Assembly (NCBI GenBank): GCA_023392075.1
Contig: JAEVZU010000164.1
Coordinates: 1 to 41,071 of the forward strand
Direction: 5' to 3'
Source: Bacillota bacterium
GTDB lineage: Bacteria > Bacillota > Clostridia > Acetivibrionales > DSM-1351
DNA: 41,071 nucleotides
Below the pieces are notes generated by a model. That model did not search any database, had not been told where the DNA came from, and worked only from the letters and a program-made list of their open reading frames with translations. Each line of letters opens with the position of its first letter. The stretch's first letter is position 1. Shown piece after piece: positions 8,405-16,928 of the stretch. The position numbers and the translations under genes were made by a program.

Positions 8405-9223
8405 ATGAAATTTAATTTTAACAGTAAAGGCAGAATAGCTGCCGGAATAATAGTAACAGCAGCGGTAGTTGCAGGAAGTATAGGAGTATTTGCAGCAAAT
8501 AGCATGGATGTCGTTCGGAAGGATGTACTGATGTCTGAAACCGGTACCCATAGCAATGTACAATTAATTAATACTGCACAAACGCTCATTGACTCACAGG
8601 GTACCATTGAGTATACCAAAACAAGTCACTTTATTACGGCAGACAACAAGTTCGATTTTGAAGAAAATTTCATCGACGAAAGATGGTTGGATCCTAAAAC
8701 ACTTGAAAACAGAGCGGATTGTAAAATAATATCAGGAGATAAAAATATTAAGGATTTTCACAGCACCTACCTGAAAAATAACGGTACTGATGCAGTTACC
8801 ATTCAGAGAGATATTCAGGGTAATGCCGTAAGCGGCAGTATAACCAAAATGTCCCAGGTGGCTGCTGAAAAAAACTATGCTACATTTACAAAATTTAATG
8901 CTTTTTCCAAAGTAAAAGAGATAGGTTCATTACCGGAATGGAAGGACGAAGGAATTGAAAAAACTTCTGATGGAAAAGAGTTGAAAAAGCTGTCCCAGAC
9001 TTATATGAATTCAAACCCTGAGAATGTACAGGTAAATACCCGGCTTATTCTTTATGTAGATACTGCTACAGGATTTCCTGCTAAGGAAGAGCTGTATCAG
9101 GATGTAAACGGAACAATGAAAATGATGTGGTATGAAACTTATGAATACAAGTATGTCGACAACGACGGAAAGTTATTTGATACCAGTGAAGTTAAACTGG
9201 AAGAGAAGTCAATGAACGATTAA
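8405..9223 (+). CDS. Exported or membrane-anchored protein of unknown function, effector gene of pair 2
   Basis: A 272-residue protein starting at the ATG that follows GGAGG (8391-8395). The frame extends upstream, but without a ribosome binding site and through the promoter, so I reject that start. An N-terminal hydrophobic segment (about 11-31, ending FAANS) acts as signal peptide or anchor. The remaining 240 residues are hydrophilic with a mixed alpha/beta look; I recognise no domain. Near the C-terminus, RLILYVDTATGFPAKEELYQ followed by WYETYEYKY recalls LolA/outer-membrane carrier-like or PepSY-like beta folds, which is only an impression. Its position directly after the kinase under a shared-type operator suggests it is the output or feedback protein of pair 2. 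Confidence 0.75.
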   Translation: MKFNFNSKGRIAAGIIVTAAVVAGSIGVFAANSMDVVRKDVLMSETGTHSNVQLINTAQTLIDSQGTIEYTKTSHFITADNKFDFEENFIDERWLDPKTLENRADCKIISGDKNIKDFHSTYLKNNGTDAVTIQRDIQGNAVSGSITKMSQVAAEKNYATFTKFNAFSKVKEIGSLPEWKDEGIEKTSDGKELKKLSQTYMNSNPENVQVNTRLILYVDTATGFPAKEELYQDVNGTMKMMWYETYEYKYVDNDGKLFDTSEVKLEEKSMND

Positions 9224-9264
9224 ATTACATTTGGCAGGCTAAAATTCATGTAAGTACTTTAGTA

Positions 9265-9293
9265 GGGGATGTCGGAGGACATCCCTTATTTTT
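9265..9293 (+). terminator. Rho-independent terminator after gene 8405
   Basis: GGGATGTC (9266-9273) and GACATCCC (9278-9285) form a perfect 8-bp stem with a tight loop, followed by TTATTTTTAT. Confidence 0.85.
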
Positions 9294-9327
9294 ATCCTGT
9301 AAATCATGCTTCCCGTTATTCTTTTTA

Positions 9328-9356
9328 TATACACTTAATTAAAGGGATAGTATAAT
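9328..9356 (+). promoter_or_regulatory. Promoter of the ABC exporter leader
   Basis: TATACA (9328-9333), a 17-bp spacer and TATAAT (9351-9356). The transcript would start near 9363 and carry about 180 nt before the exporter's ATG. Confidence 0.5.
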
Positions 9357-9397
9357 TAAAATAATTGTGATCCGGATTTGAAAGGGAGTGACTCAAT

Positions 9398-9475
9398 ATG
9401 AGATTGAAAGCAGGTATCTGCTCAGTACAGTTGAATGATCTGTTGGCAGATTGTGCTGAGCTTAATATTTTGTAG
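9398..9475 (+). CDS. Short leader ORF, 25 codons, upstream of the ABC exporter
   Basis: An ATG 9-11 nt after AGGGAG opens a 25-codon frame beginning MRLKAGICSVQ and ending CAELNIL, with two Cys. It stops at TAG 9473-9475, 66 nt before the exporter's start. Codons 9-13 overlap the left arm of a 13-bp inverted repeat. The arrangement resembles leader peptides that control drug-resistance genes by attenuation. The alternative is a small secreted or modified peptide exported by the next gene. There is no homology I recognise, so coding is plausible but not proven. Confidence 0.4.
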   Translation: MRLKAGICSVQLNDLLADCAELNIL

Positions 9476-9541
9476 TTTGCTGACAGCTTCAACTGTACTG
9501 GGAGTCAATATTTAAAATTTATTGATAAAAGGGGTACAGTT
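9423..9541 (+). promoter_or_regulatory. Possible attenuator in the ABC exporter leader
   Basis: CAGTACAGTTGAA (9423-9435) is perfectly complementary to TTCAACTGTACTG (9488-9500). The octamer GTACAGTT of the left arm recurs at 9534-9541, directly between the GGGG of the exporter's ribosome binding site and its ATG. The right arm can therefore pair either with the left arm inside the leader ORF or with the exporter's initiation region. That is the layout of a translation-sensing switch. Confidence 0.5.
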
Positions 9542-11230
9542 ATGAATTACTTAATCGGGATAGTTAAAAAGAATAAGATATTAGTTGGCAGTTATTTACT
9601 GTCGGGTATTTTAATAGCATTCTTAAGCAGTTTTAATGCAAATTATTTTCAGAAGTTGATAGACAGGTTCAGTGATGGAACTTTATCAGTAAGCATTATT
9701 GTTATTTACGGGCTTGCGCTTGTAGCAATATGCCTTCTCAACTATTTGGATGAATATCCTGGCCGCAGCCTGGAGCATGGCATTTTTCTGGACTTGAAGA
9801 TGAATGCTTTGAAAAAAGTCGGCCGCATGGATTATCAAATATATCAGACAATGGGGACAGGCAGGCTGGTTCAGAGAATTGAGAATGGAGCATCGGCCGG
9901 AAAGGGTGTTTTATTTGATTTTTTATTTTGTCTGCTCCGGCAGCTGATTCCATCCATTGTATTCAGTATGTTTTTTATATACAGAATGGATAAAAGGGTA
10001 ATGCTGGCAATATTTGCAGGTTATATCGCCGTATTCATCATAACGCATCTGCTTCTTAAGGTTTTATATCAAATAAAGGAACATATTCTGTCTAACGAGG
10101 AAAAAATGAATCATTTTCTGGTCCGCGGAATCATGGAAATGGTTGCGTTCCGTATAAACAAGAGATTTAAATATGAAATAGAAAAGGCTGAATCAGCAAA
10201 AAGGGAAATAGTAACCTCAAAAGTCAAAATGACACTTATACATGAAGCCTTTTTTACCATATTTGCTTTAATAGTCATTGTAATAAAAATTTCTGTTATC
10301 ATTTACGGCTGGATAACAAAATCTCTGAGTATCGGGGCTATTATTGCACTTATATCACTGGTAGATAATGCATATACCCCAATTGCCATTTTTAACGTTT
10401 TGTTTGTACAATACAAACTGGATAAAACAGCATATAAGCGATATGTGGAATTTTTGGATGCACGGAATGACGAACAACTGGGCAAAGGTGAAAAGATAAG
10501 ATCATTAAAAGCAGATATTTACTGCAGAGGATTAAAATTTTCATATGAAAACAGGGTTATACTGGATAATTTCAATTTGCATATAAAACAGGGTGAAAAT
10601 ATTGCCCTTGTGGGAGAAAGCGGCTCGGGCAAGACAACATTGGTTAAATTGTTGGTTGGACTTTTAAAGCCCAGTGACGGCAAAATAACAGTTGATAATT
10701 ATGATTTATCACAAGTAGACTTAAACAGCTATTATGATCACGTTACATATATACCTCAGGAGTCACCAGTATTTGACGGATCATTGCGGGAAAATCTGGT
10801 ATTTGATAAAAAAGTGGATGACCGTGATATTATCAGTGTACTGGAACAGGTTGAACTGCTTGATTTATACAATAAGCTGGAAAAGGGTTTGGATACCGAA
10901 CTTGGCGAAAGAGGAATTACTTTATCGGTCGGTGAACGTCAAAGATTGGCGCTGGCCAGAATATGGTTTTCCAGGACGGATATTGTTATATTGGATGAAG
11001 CTACCTCAGCAATGGACAATATAACAGAACAGATAGTAATGGGCCGTGTTATGAAGTTGTTAAAGGAACAAACTGTTATTGCAATAGCTCACCGCTTGAA
11101 TTCAATCAGAAATTTTGAGCACATCATAGTTTTGGTGGAGGGGCGTATTACCGGTCAGGACAGTTTTGACGGATTACTGGCTGATAATGCTTATTTCAGA
11201 GAGTTATATCATGCCAGGGTCAGAAATTAA
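9542..11230 (+). CDS. ABC half-exporter (fused membrane and ATPase domains)
   Basis: A 562-residue protein. The N-terminal half (about 1-310) has the six-helix layout of type IV ABC exporters. The ATPase half has Walker A GESGSGKTT, Q-loop PQESPVFDGS, Walker B IVILDEATSAMD and H-loop AIAHRL. The signature is LSVGERQRL rather than LSGGQ, a mild variation. There is no N-terminal C39 peptidase domain, so it is not a peptide-processing exporter. It should work as a homodimer or with a partner outside this operon. The substrate is unknown; drugs, lipids or a peptide are possible. It is a single-gene unit with its own promoter, a structured leader and a terminator. Confidence 0.92.
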   Translation: MNYLIGIVKKNKILVGSYLLSGILIAFLSSFNANYFQKLIDRFSDGTLSVSIIVIYGLALVAICLLNYLDEYPGRSLEHGIFLDLKMNALKKVGRMDYQIYQTMGTGRLVQRIENGASAGKGVLFDFLFCLLRQLIPSIVFSMFFIYRMDKRVMLAIFAGYIAVFIITHLLLKVLYQIKEHILSNEEKMNHFLVRGIMEMVAFRINKRFKYEIEKAESAKREIVTSKVKMTLIHEAFFTIFALIVIVIKISVIIYGWITKSLSIGAIIALISLVDNAYTPIAIFNVLFVQYKLDKTAYKRYVEFLDARNDEQLGKGEKIRSLKADIYCRGLKFSYENRVILDNFNLHIKQGENIALVGESGSGKTTLVKLLVGLLKPSDGKITVDNYDLSQVDLNSYYDHVTYIPQESPVFDGSLRENLVFDKKVDDRDIISVLEQVELLDLYNKLEKGLDTELGERGITLSVGERQRLALARIWFSRTDIVILDEATSAMDNITEQIVMGRVMKLLKEQTVIAIAHRLNSIRNFEHIIVLVEGRITGQDSFDGLLADNAYFRELYHARVRN

Positions 11231-11251
11231 TCTTACAATCATTCTAAACTA

Positions 11252-11299
11252 AACCCGCCGGGGCAGCGGCGAGATAGAGTATCACTGTTCCGGCGGGTT
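11252..11299 (+). terminator. Rho-independent terminator after the ABC exporter
   Basis: AACCCGCCGG (11252-11261) pairs with CCGGCGGGTT (11290-11299), a perfect GC-rich 10-bp stem with a 28-nt loop, and the tail is ATATTC. Confidence 0.75.
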
Positions 11300-11541
11300 A
11301 TATTCAAGTCTGTCTACATTTATATAATCTTTTAATGATTTTTTTAAAAAGAATTCTTTCCCTCAATTTAATTATATCATATAAAAAAATTTAATATCAG
11401 CCTTATATTTTGGTTTTTTTCTATGTATTATAATATCCTACTCATAACTGGATAGATAAAAATATTTCCACGCTTGAGTTTTCTCATGCGGCCCCAGGGA
11501 ACTTGATTTGTTGAAAATTAAAGTATTTGAGGAGGAATGTG
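11300..11541 (+). promoter_or_regulatory. AT-rich spacer with the helD promoter region
   Basis: This spacer holds no ORF of note. A TATAAT box at 11429-11434, without a convincing -35 partner, is the best promoter candidate for the HelD gene, giving a leader of about 100 nt. The ribosome binding site is GAGGAGGA at 11529-11536. Confidence 0.4.
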
Positions 11542-13806
11542 ATGCTTACCGACAAGGATATTTGGAATTATGAAAAGGCCCGTCTGACCAGAGTTACCGA
11601 TGAAATAAAGACCCAGATTGATAATGGGATCAACGCTGTAAGTAATTACAAGAAGGAAGCCATAGATCTTCAAAGGGAGATGTGGGAAGATGTTAAACTA
11701 ACACCCACCGATCTGTTTGATCTGGAGGGCGCAACTCAGGTATGGCAATATCAGACAGGGATAATGAGCCAGGCAAGAAAATATAAGTTCTCATTTGAGA
11801 AGGTTAGCCGCCTTGAAAGAATGTATCAAAGTCCCTATTTCGGAAGAATAGATTTTCTGGAGGATGGAGAAAAAGCCGCCGAACAGATATACATTGGCAT
11901 ATATAACCTGATTACGGAGAATAACAGGGAAATCCTTGTTTACGACTGGAGAGCACCCATATCCGGCATGTTTTATGATTATGAGACCGGTTCGTGCAGC
12001 TATGACTGTCCTGGAGGCACCATCACGGGACAGATGCTGCTTAAAAGACAATACAAAATCGAAAAATCGGATATAGTCTATATGTTCGACAGCAGCTTGA
12101 GTATAAACGATGAAATTCTTCGGGAAATACTGGGGAAAAGCACCGACAATAGAATGAAAACCATTGTGACGAGTATTCAGAGAGAACAGAATACAGTCAT
12201 CAGAAACAGTGAAGACAGGATTCTTATTGTAGATGGTCCTGCCGGCAGCGGGAAGACATCCATTGCACTTCACAGGGCGGCATATCTTTTGTATAAATAC
12301 AGAGAAAGCATAAAGTCTGAAAATATCCTGGTTTTTTCTCCGAACAATGTATTTGAGGACTACATTTCCAATGTGCTGCCGGAACTGGGAGAGGATAACA
12401 TACAGAGGAGTACGTTTATTGGCTTTTTCGGTGATATTTTTGATGCAAAATTCAAAATTGAAACCATGAATGAACAAATGGAATACATCCTGTCAGGCTA
12501 TGCTGACAGAACAAGACTGCGCAGCATAGAATTCAAATCATCACTAAAATTTCTGACCATATTGAAAAAATTTGTACAGCATCTTGAAAATGGAACAGGT
12601 ATGGTATTTAAGAATCTAATATGCAATGGTACGGTTATAATAACTGCCGATGAAATTAGCAGGCTTTTTAAAGAGGATTACAGCTATCTCTCCTATGCAA
12701 AAAGACTTGAAAAGCTGCGGCAAAGACTTTTTTACCTTCTGGAGCAGTGTGAAGAAACCCGGGTCGGAGCAGCTCTGAAAAATGATGGGGAGGGGAATGA
12801 TACAGATGCCGGGGACAAAACGCTAAATAAAAAAATAATGGAAGAATATGAGTCTCTCAAAATTGATATCATACAAATGACATCCTATGATGTTTATGAA
12901 TTATATATGGAGCTTTTCCATAACATTGAGTTGTTTGCGCAGACGGATGACAAACAGGAACAGGATGATTTACGCGCATTCGGGAAATATACGGTCGGCA
13001 GGCTAAGTGAGGGTTTCACAAATTATGAGGATGCGGCACCGGTCATATATCTTAAAACTGTTCTTGATACCCCGGCTAACACAAAATCCATAAAGCACGT
13101 TATTATTGATGAGGCTCAGGATTATACAGCTATTCAATATGAAATTTTCAGGAAGGTTTTTGAGCATTGTAAAATGACTATCCTTGGAGATATAAACCAG
13201 TCTGTTAATGGATATATGAATATAGGCAGTTTTGAATTGATTTCGGATACATTTGATAAAAAACATTCCCGGAGCATTTCGTTGACTAAAAGCTACCGTT
13301 CCAGCAAGGAGATAGCGGATTTTTGCAAGCAGCTCCTTTCCGCCCAAAAGTATTCGGAACAGCTGAACAGGCATGGCAGCAAGCCTAAAATTGTAAAAAT
13401 TGCTGGAAGCGGTTTATATAAAAGAATTGCAGATGATATCGTTCAGCTTAAAAACAGAAAGAATAATCTGATAGCCGTTATCTGCAAAACTGCCGTCCAA
13501 TGTGAGGGAGCATATAAAGCAATCAGTTCATATGTTGATATAAGGCTTGTATCAAATAAAAACGAAGAATACCAGGGCGGTGTCATAATAATACCATCCT
13601 ACCTTGCTAAGGGGCTCGAATTTGACGCTGTTCTGGTGAATTCCGCCGATGCAGCCGACTATTGGGGGGAGGAAGACAGCAGGCTTTTATACACGGTGTG
13701 TACACGTGCTTTACATGAACTTTATTTGTACTATTCAGATAGCCTGTCAGATTTAATAGGGAAAATGGAGGAGAGCTATTATCAAGAGGAGATTATCCCT
13801 GATTAG
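11542..13806 (+). CDS. helD: HelD-type RNA polymerase recycling ATPase (UvrD/Rep-like superfamily 1)
   Basis: A 754-residue protein, close to the size of Bacillus HelD. The N-terminus is a charged coiled-coil region (about 1-60), as in HelD proteins that reach into the RNA polymerase channels. It is followed by the HelD-specific region (YQSPYFGRIDF, ILVYDWRAPISGMFYDYE). The SF1 ATPase has Walker A GPAGSGKTSIALHRAAYLL (about residue 233), Walker B VIIDEAQDYT and the late motifs SLTKSYRSSKEI and YTVCTRALHEL. HelD removes stalled RNA polymerase from DNA; some actinobacterial relatives protect against rifamycins. I prefer ATG 11542 over the upstream in-frame TTG because TTG lies before the GGAGGA ribosome binding site. 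It is not in an operon with its neighbours. Confidence 0.92.
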   Translation: MLTDKDIWNYEKARLTRVTDEIKTQIDNGINAVSNYKKEAIDLQREMWEDVKLTPTDLFDLEGATQVWQYQTGIMSQARKYKFSFEKVSRLERMYQSPYFGRIDFLEDGEKAAEQIYIGIYNLITENNREILVYDWRAPISGMFYDYETGSCSYDCPGGTITGQMLLKRQYKIEKSDIVYMFDSSLSINDEILREILGKSTDNRMKTIVTSIQREQNTVIRNSEDRILIVDGPAGSGKTSIALHRAAYLLYKYRESIKSENILVFSPNNVFEDYISNVLPELGEDNIQRSTFIGFFGDIFDAKFKIETMNEQMEYILSGYADRTRLRSIEFKSSLKFLTILKKFVQHLENGTGMVFKNLICNGTVIITADEISRLFKEDYSYLSYAKRLEKLRQRLFYLLEQCEETRVGAALKNDGEGNDTDAGDKTLNKKIMEEYESLKIDIIQMTSYDVYELYMELFHNIELFAQTDDKQEQDDLRAFGKYTVGRLSEGFTNYEDAAPVIYLKTVLDTPANTKSIKHVIIDEAQDYTAIQYEIFRKVFEHCKMTILGDINQSVNGYMNIGSFELISDTFDKKHSRSISLTKSYRSSKEIADFCKQLLSAQKYSEQLNRHGSKPKIVKIAGSGLYKRIADDIVQLKNRKNNLIAVICKTAVQCEGAYKAISSYVDIRLVSNKNEEYQGGVIIIPSYLAKGLEFDAVLVNSADAADYWGEEDSRLLYTVCTRALHELYLYYSDSLSDLIGKMEESYYQEEIIPD

Positions 13807-13842
13807 CCGTGTGATAGGAGACATTCACGCAGCTGATAGGAT

Positions 13843-13886
13843 TTTACAACTCCATTACATCTCCCAAAGCCTGTATATGCTATAAT
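13843..13886 (+). promoter_or_regulatory. Promoter with tandem repeats before pair 3
   Basis: TTTACAACT (13843-13851) and ATTACATCT (13854-13862) keep the 11-bp period. TATAAT is at 13881-13886, only 19 nt after the second repeat, which is 10 bp or about one helical turn closer than at the other three promoters. The transcript would have a very short leader, about 13 nt. Confidence 0.55.
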
Positions 13887-13905
13887 AGGGGGCGGAGGTG
13901 GTTTG

Positions 13906-14562
13906 ATGGCACACATTCTTATTGTTGAGGATGAAAAATCCATAAATGACCTGATTGCCATGAATCTTACCCTGGTAGGGCATACCAGCGAGCAGGCATA
14001 TGGAGGCAATGAGGCACTGGAAAGCCTGAAACGGAGTTCTTTCTCTTTAATTATAATGGACATAATGCTGCCTGAAGTGGATGGTTTTGCCCTTATTCAG
14101 CATGTTCCGGAAAATACACCTGTAATTTTCCTCACGGCCATGGGCAATTTGTCAGACAGGGTCAAAGGGCTTAAACTCGGTGCCGATGATTATATTGTAA
14201 AGCCCTTTGAAACAGTTGAACTGCTTGCACGCATTGAAGCTGTTCTCCGTCGTACACACCGGTCTTTAAGTCTCTTTTCACTGGATGATACGGTTGTAAA
14301 TCTGGAAAGCCGGGTAGTTACGGTGAACGGAAGTGAGATTGAGCTTACCCTCCGGGAATACGAGCTGCTGGAAATACTCATTAAAAATAAAAATATAGCC
14401 TTATCTCGTGAAAAACTGCTTAAAATGGCCTGGGAATATGATTATTTCGGGGAGACGAGGACAGTGGACGTCCATATTCAAAAACTTCGTAAAAAACTGA
14501 ACTGGGAAAACAGAATCAGGACAGTTTATAAGATGGGATACCGTCTGGAGGTGGACCGGTGA
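13906..14562 (+). CDS. OmpR/PhoB-family response regulator (pair 3)
   Basis: A 218-residue regulator: acidic pocket EDE (8-10), D52 in IIMDIMLPE, switch T in FLTAMG, and the conserved Lys in IVKPFE. The winged-helix domain ends RTVDVHIQKLRKKLNW…VYKMGYRLEV. It is closely similar to the pair 2 regulator (shared VIFLTA, GA-DYIVKPFE, ELLARIE-VLRR), so both likely recognise related sites. GGAGGTGG (13894-13901) precedes ATG 13906; a TTG one codon earlier is a less likely start. It overlaps the kinase gene by 4 nt. Confidence 0.95.
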   Translation: MAHILIVEDEKSINDLIAMNLTLVGHTSEQAYGGNEALESLKRSSFSLIIMDIMLPEVDGFALIQHVPENTPVIFLTAMGNLSDRVKGLKLGADDYIVKPFETVELLARIEAVLRRTHRSLSLFSLDDTVVNLESRVVTVNGSEIELTLREYELLEILIKNKNIALSREKLLKMAWEYDYFGETRTVDVHIQKLRKKLNWENRIRTVYKMGYRLEVDR

Positions 14563-16004
14563 AGTTTTGGCAAAAGGCATTTATAGGTATGCTGGCAGTA
14601 TTCATAATATCAATCAATATTTGTTTATACCTTACTTCAAGGTACAGTTTTTCACTAAACATGAAAAGCGATATGGACCGGGCATCCGGTGAGTATCATT
14701 TTGTCATAAATAGTGTCAATGAGACTATGAATAGTATTTTCTACCGTGATGGAACCATGCCGGCGCCGGCATCGATCCGGAGCGTAATGCGCCCATATGC
14801 CGATTACTATAAAAAACAAAATGTATACTTTAAGCTGCAGCATTCCGGAGATACTGTCTTTACCAATATACCTGAAAGTGCTGCAGCAGGTATGAAAAGC
14901 ACCGAAGCAGGCAGTGACGGCTACACAATAAAAGTGCTGCCCGGCGGCGGAATCAACTACCTGTATATATCAGGAAAAATAGGTGGACAGTTTGAGGATT
15001 ATACACTTACCTATGTACGGGATCTGTCTGAACTCTACAATACTCACGCCGGGCTGACCCGCTACCTGATCACGGTCAGCTTATTGGTTGAAACCATGCT
15101 GGCAGCAATTCTTTTTTTAATTTTAAGAAGGCTTACCCGTCCCATAAAAACCATGCAGGAGGCTGCGAATAAAATAGCAGGCGGAGTTTATGACGGGAGA
15201 ATAAATATACCTGGAAAGGATGAATTTCACGACCTGGCAGAGAACTTTAACCGGATGGCTTCAAGTATACAGGATAAAATCAATGAGCTGGATAAAAATT
15301 CGCAGGATAAGCAGAGGCTTATTGATAATCTTGCACATGAATTAAGAACGCCGCTTACAGCCATCCGGGGATATGCGGAGTTTCTTCAAAGTGCCAGCAC
15401 CAATGAACAGAACCGTATAATAGCAGCCGGCTATATTGTGAGTGAAATCGACAGGATGAAAAACCTGGCATTCAAGCTGTTGGATTTAGCCCTTGTCAGA
15501 AACGGCGGCCTGGATATCGGGGAAATTTCACCGCTGGAATTGCTTAACCAGGTCAAAGTTGCAACCGAATCAAAATTAAAAGAGAAAAGCATTAGACTTA
15601 ATCTTCGCTGCAGCCTTCACAGGCTAACGGGAGATAATGTTCTCTTACAGTCGCTTCTGATTAATCTTGTTGATAATGCGGTTAAGGCATCGGATGCTGA
15701 TACTGAAATCGAACTTTCGGCATATATTGACACCGTACCAATACTGGAGGTCAGGGACCCGGGCTGCGGTATGGAAGAGGAACAGACCGAACTAATCTGT
15801 GAGCCTTTCTACCGTGTGGACAAAGCACGTTCGCGTAGTTCCGGGGGTGTGGGACTGGGGTTGTCGCTTTGCAGTGAGATCGCACGTCTGCATGGGGCCG
15901 ATTTAAGAATAAGTTCCCAGCCGGGGAAAGGAACTACAGTAAAGGTTATTTTTACTACTCCCTTACAACTTTCTGAAAACTCCATGATACTTGAGGATGT
16001 ATGA
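14559..16004 (+). CDS. Membrane sensor histidine kinase (pair 3)
   Basis: A 481-residue kinase with a GTG start inside the GTGA overlap. Membrane segments lie at about 8-28 and 170-190, with an extracellular domain of about 140 residues. HAMP follows (RRLTRPIKTMQEAANKIAGG). HisKA carries H260 (NLAHELRTPLTAIRGYAEFL). The ATPase domain has the N box (NLVDNAVKAS), G1 (DPGCGME, with Cys in the middle instead of the usual hydrophobic residue) and G2 (GVGLGLSLCSEIARLHG). It is a paralogue of the pair 2 kinase. The sensor domain is unrelated enough that a different ligand is possible. Confidence 0.94.
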   Translation: MKFWQKAFIGMLAVFIISINICLYLTSRYSFSLNMKSDMDRASGEYHFVINSVNETMNSIFYRDGTMPAPASIRSVMRPYADYYKKQNVYFKLQHSGDTVFTNIPESAAAGMKSTEAGSDGYTIKVLPGGGINYLYISGKIGGQFEDYTLTYVRDLSELYNTHAGLTRYLITVSLLVETMLAAILFLILRRLTRPIKTMQEAANKIAGGVYDGRINIPGKDEFHDLAENFNRMASSIQDKINELDKNSQDKQRLIDNLAHELRTPLTAIRGYAEFLQSASTNEQNRIIAAGYIVSEIDRMKNLAFKLLDLALVRNGGLDIGEISPLELLNQVKVATESKLKEKSIRLNLRCSLHRLTGDNVLLQSLLINLVDNAVKASDADTEIELSAYIDTVPILEVRDPGCGMEEEQTELICEPFYRVDKARSRSSGGVGLGLSLCSEIARLHGADLRISSQPGKGTTVKVIFTTPLQLSENSMILEDV

Positions 16005-16028
16005 TTTTATTGTAGTGCTACAATAAAA
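16005..16028 (+). promoter_or_regulatory. Perfect 24-bp palindrome between pair 3 and the exported protein gene
   Basis: TTTTATTGTAG (16005-16015), a TG centre, and CTACAATAAAA (16018-16028) are exact inverted repeats. The right arm contains TACAAT (16019-16024), a possible -10 box. It starts one base after the kinase stop and ends 6 nt before the AAGGAG ribosome binding site. It fits a dimeric repressor site or a small RNA hairpin. Degenerate copies of the tandem motif (CTTACAACT 15962-15970, CTGAAAACT 15973-15981) lie upstream inside the kinase gene. Confidence 0.5.
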
Positions 16029-16048
16029 CATTCAAGGAGATTAAAAAA

Positions 16049-16924
16049 ATGTTAAACATCAAAAAACTGGCAAGTAAAACCTGGATACCGGTTGCGGCAG
16101 CGGCAATGATTATAGGCAGCAGCTCCGCAATGGTATATGCACTCAATGAGGATATACCAGGAAGAGTTTCTTCAAATGCGGCCGCTACAATAGCTGTCAC
16201 TAAAAATAATATTCAAACTCAAGCTGACATGGCAGTTTCAAATGCAGGCTATACCGTCATCGATCTTTCAAAGAAAGGGCTTGATGACACCCAAAAAAAA
16301 GTGATTAAGGATAAGTTAAGCAGTATAAAAGGAATTACTCCGCAAGAGATAGATGAAAAGTACGATACAATCCTGTCCAATATGATACCGGGTGAAAAGG
16401 ATATGTCGGCAGAGCAGGCTGCAGCATATGCGGCAGGTATCTTAAAAAAGGCCTATGGCCTGGATTTTACCGGCTACACTGCCGAAGTGTCATTTTCGAG
16501 AAATCCGGTTCCCAATACTGATAACTGGGGCGTAATCTTCCATGCGCCAAAGGAGACCAAAGCTACAGACAGATATTATGTCTCGGTTGATTCCGTAAAA
16601 GGAACCATGCTTGATGCGGGCTGCTACAACCTTGACTTTGACAAACAAGTAAAGAGTAAAAATGTAGAAGATCCGGAGTGGAAAGACAAAGCTGTTCAGG
16701 AAATTTCAAAGCTTTTACCGGCAAATGTGGCTGTAACAAGCAGTAAAGTTGTTGGAGCTACTCCCGATCTCGGTGTAGTGGTGGTATGCGGAATATCGGA
16801 CGGTTCGGCCTATGCAGTCCGATTAGCCGGTGAAAATAAAGCGGCAGCGGCTTACCAATATTTCCCCGGCGGTTATGACGGAAGCTGGGATTATCATCCG
16901 GTAACACCTGACGGAGTGGGATAA
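16049..16924 (+). CDS. Exported protein of unknown function, effector gene of pair 3
   Basis: A 291-residue protein with a signal peptide (about 10-32, ending MVYALNE) and an AAGGAG ribosome binding site. After a linker, residues about 65-290 form a soluble domain with motifs such as MSAEQAAAYAAGILKKAYGLDF and TDRYYVSVDSVKGTMLDAGCYN. This helix-then-strand pattern is reminiscent of PepSY-like domains, though I cannot confirm it. It has one Cys, after GTMLDAG. Its place after the third regulator/kinase pair repeats the layout at 5048 and 8405. The three exported proteins share no obvious sequence similarity to one another beyond being secreted. Confidence 0.75.
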   Translation: MLNIKKLASKTWIPVAAAAMIIGSSSAMVYALNEDIPGRVSSNAAATIAVTKNNIQTQADMAVSNAGYTVIDLSKKGLDDTQKKVIKDKLSSIKGITPQEIDEKYDTILSNMIPGEKDMSAEQAAAYAAGILKKAYGLDFTGYTAEVSFSRNPVPNTDNWGVIFHAPKETKATDRYYVSVDSVKGTMLDAGCYNLDFDKQVKSKNVEDPEWKDKAVQEISKLLPANVAVTSSKVVGATPDLGVVVVCGISDGSAYAVRLAGENKAAAAYQYFPGGYDGSWDYHPVTPDGVG

Positions 16925-16928
16925 CGGA

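Noticed and set aside
11791..12477. 228-codon open frame on the minus strand inside helD
   Set aside because: It lies opposite conserved HelD motifs and shows no family signature.
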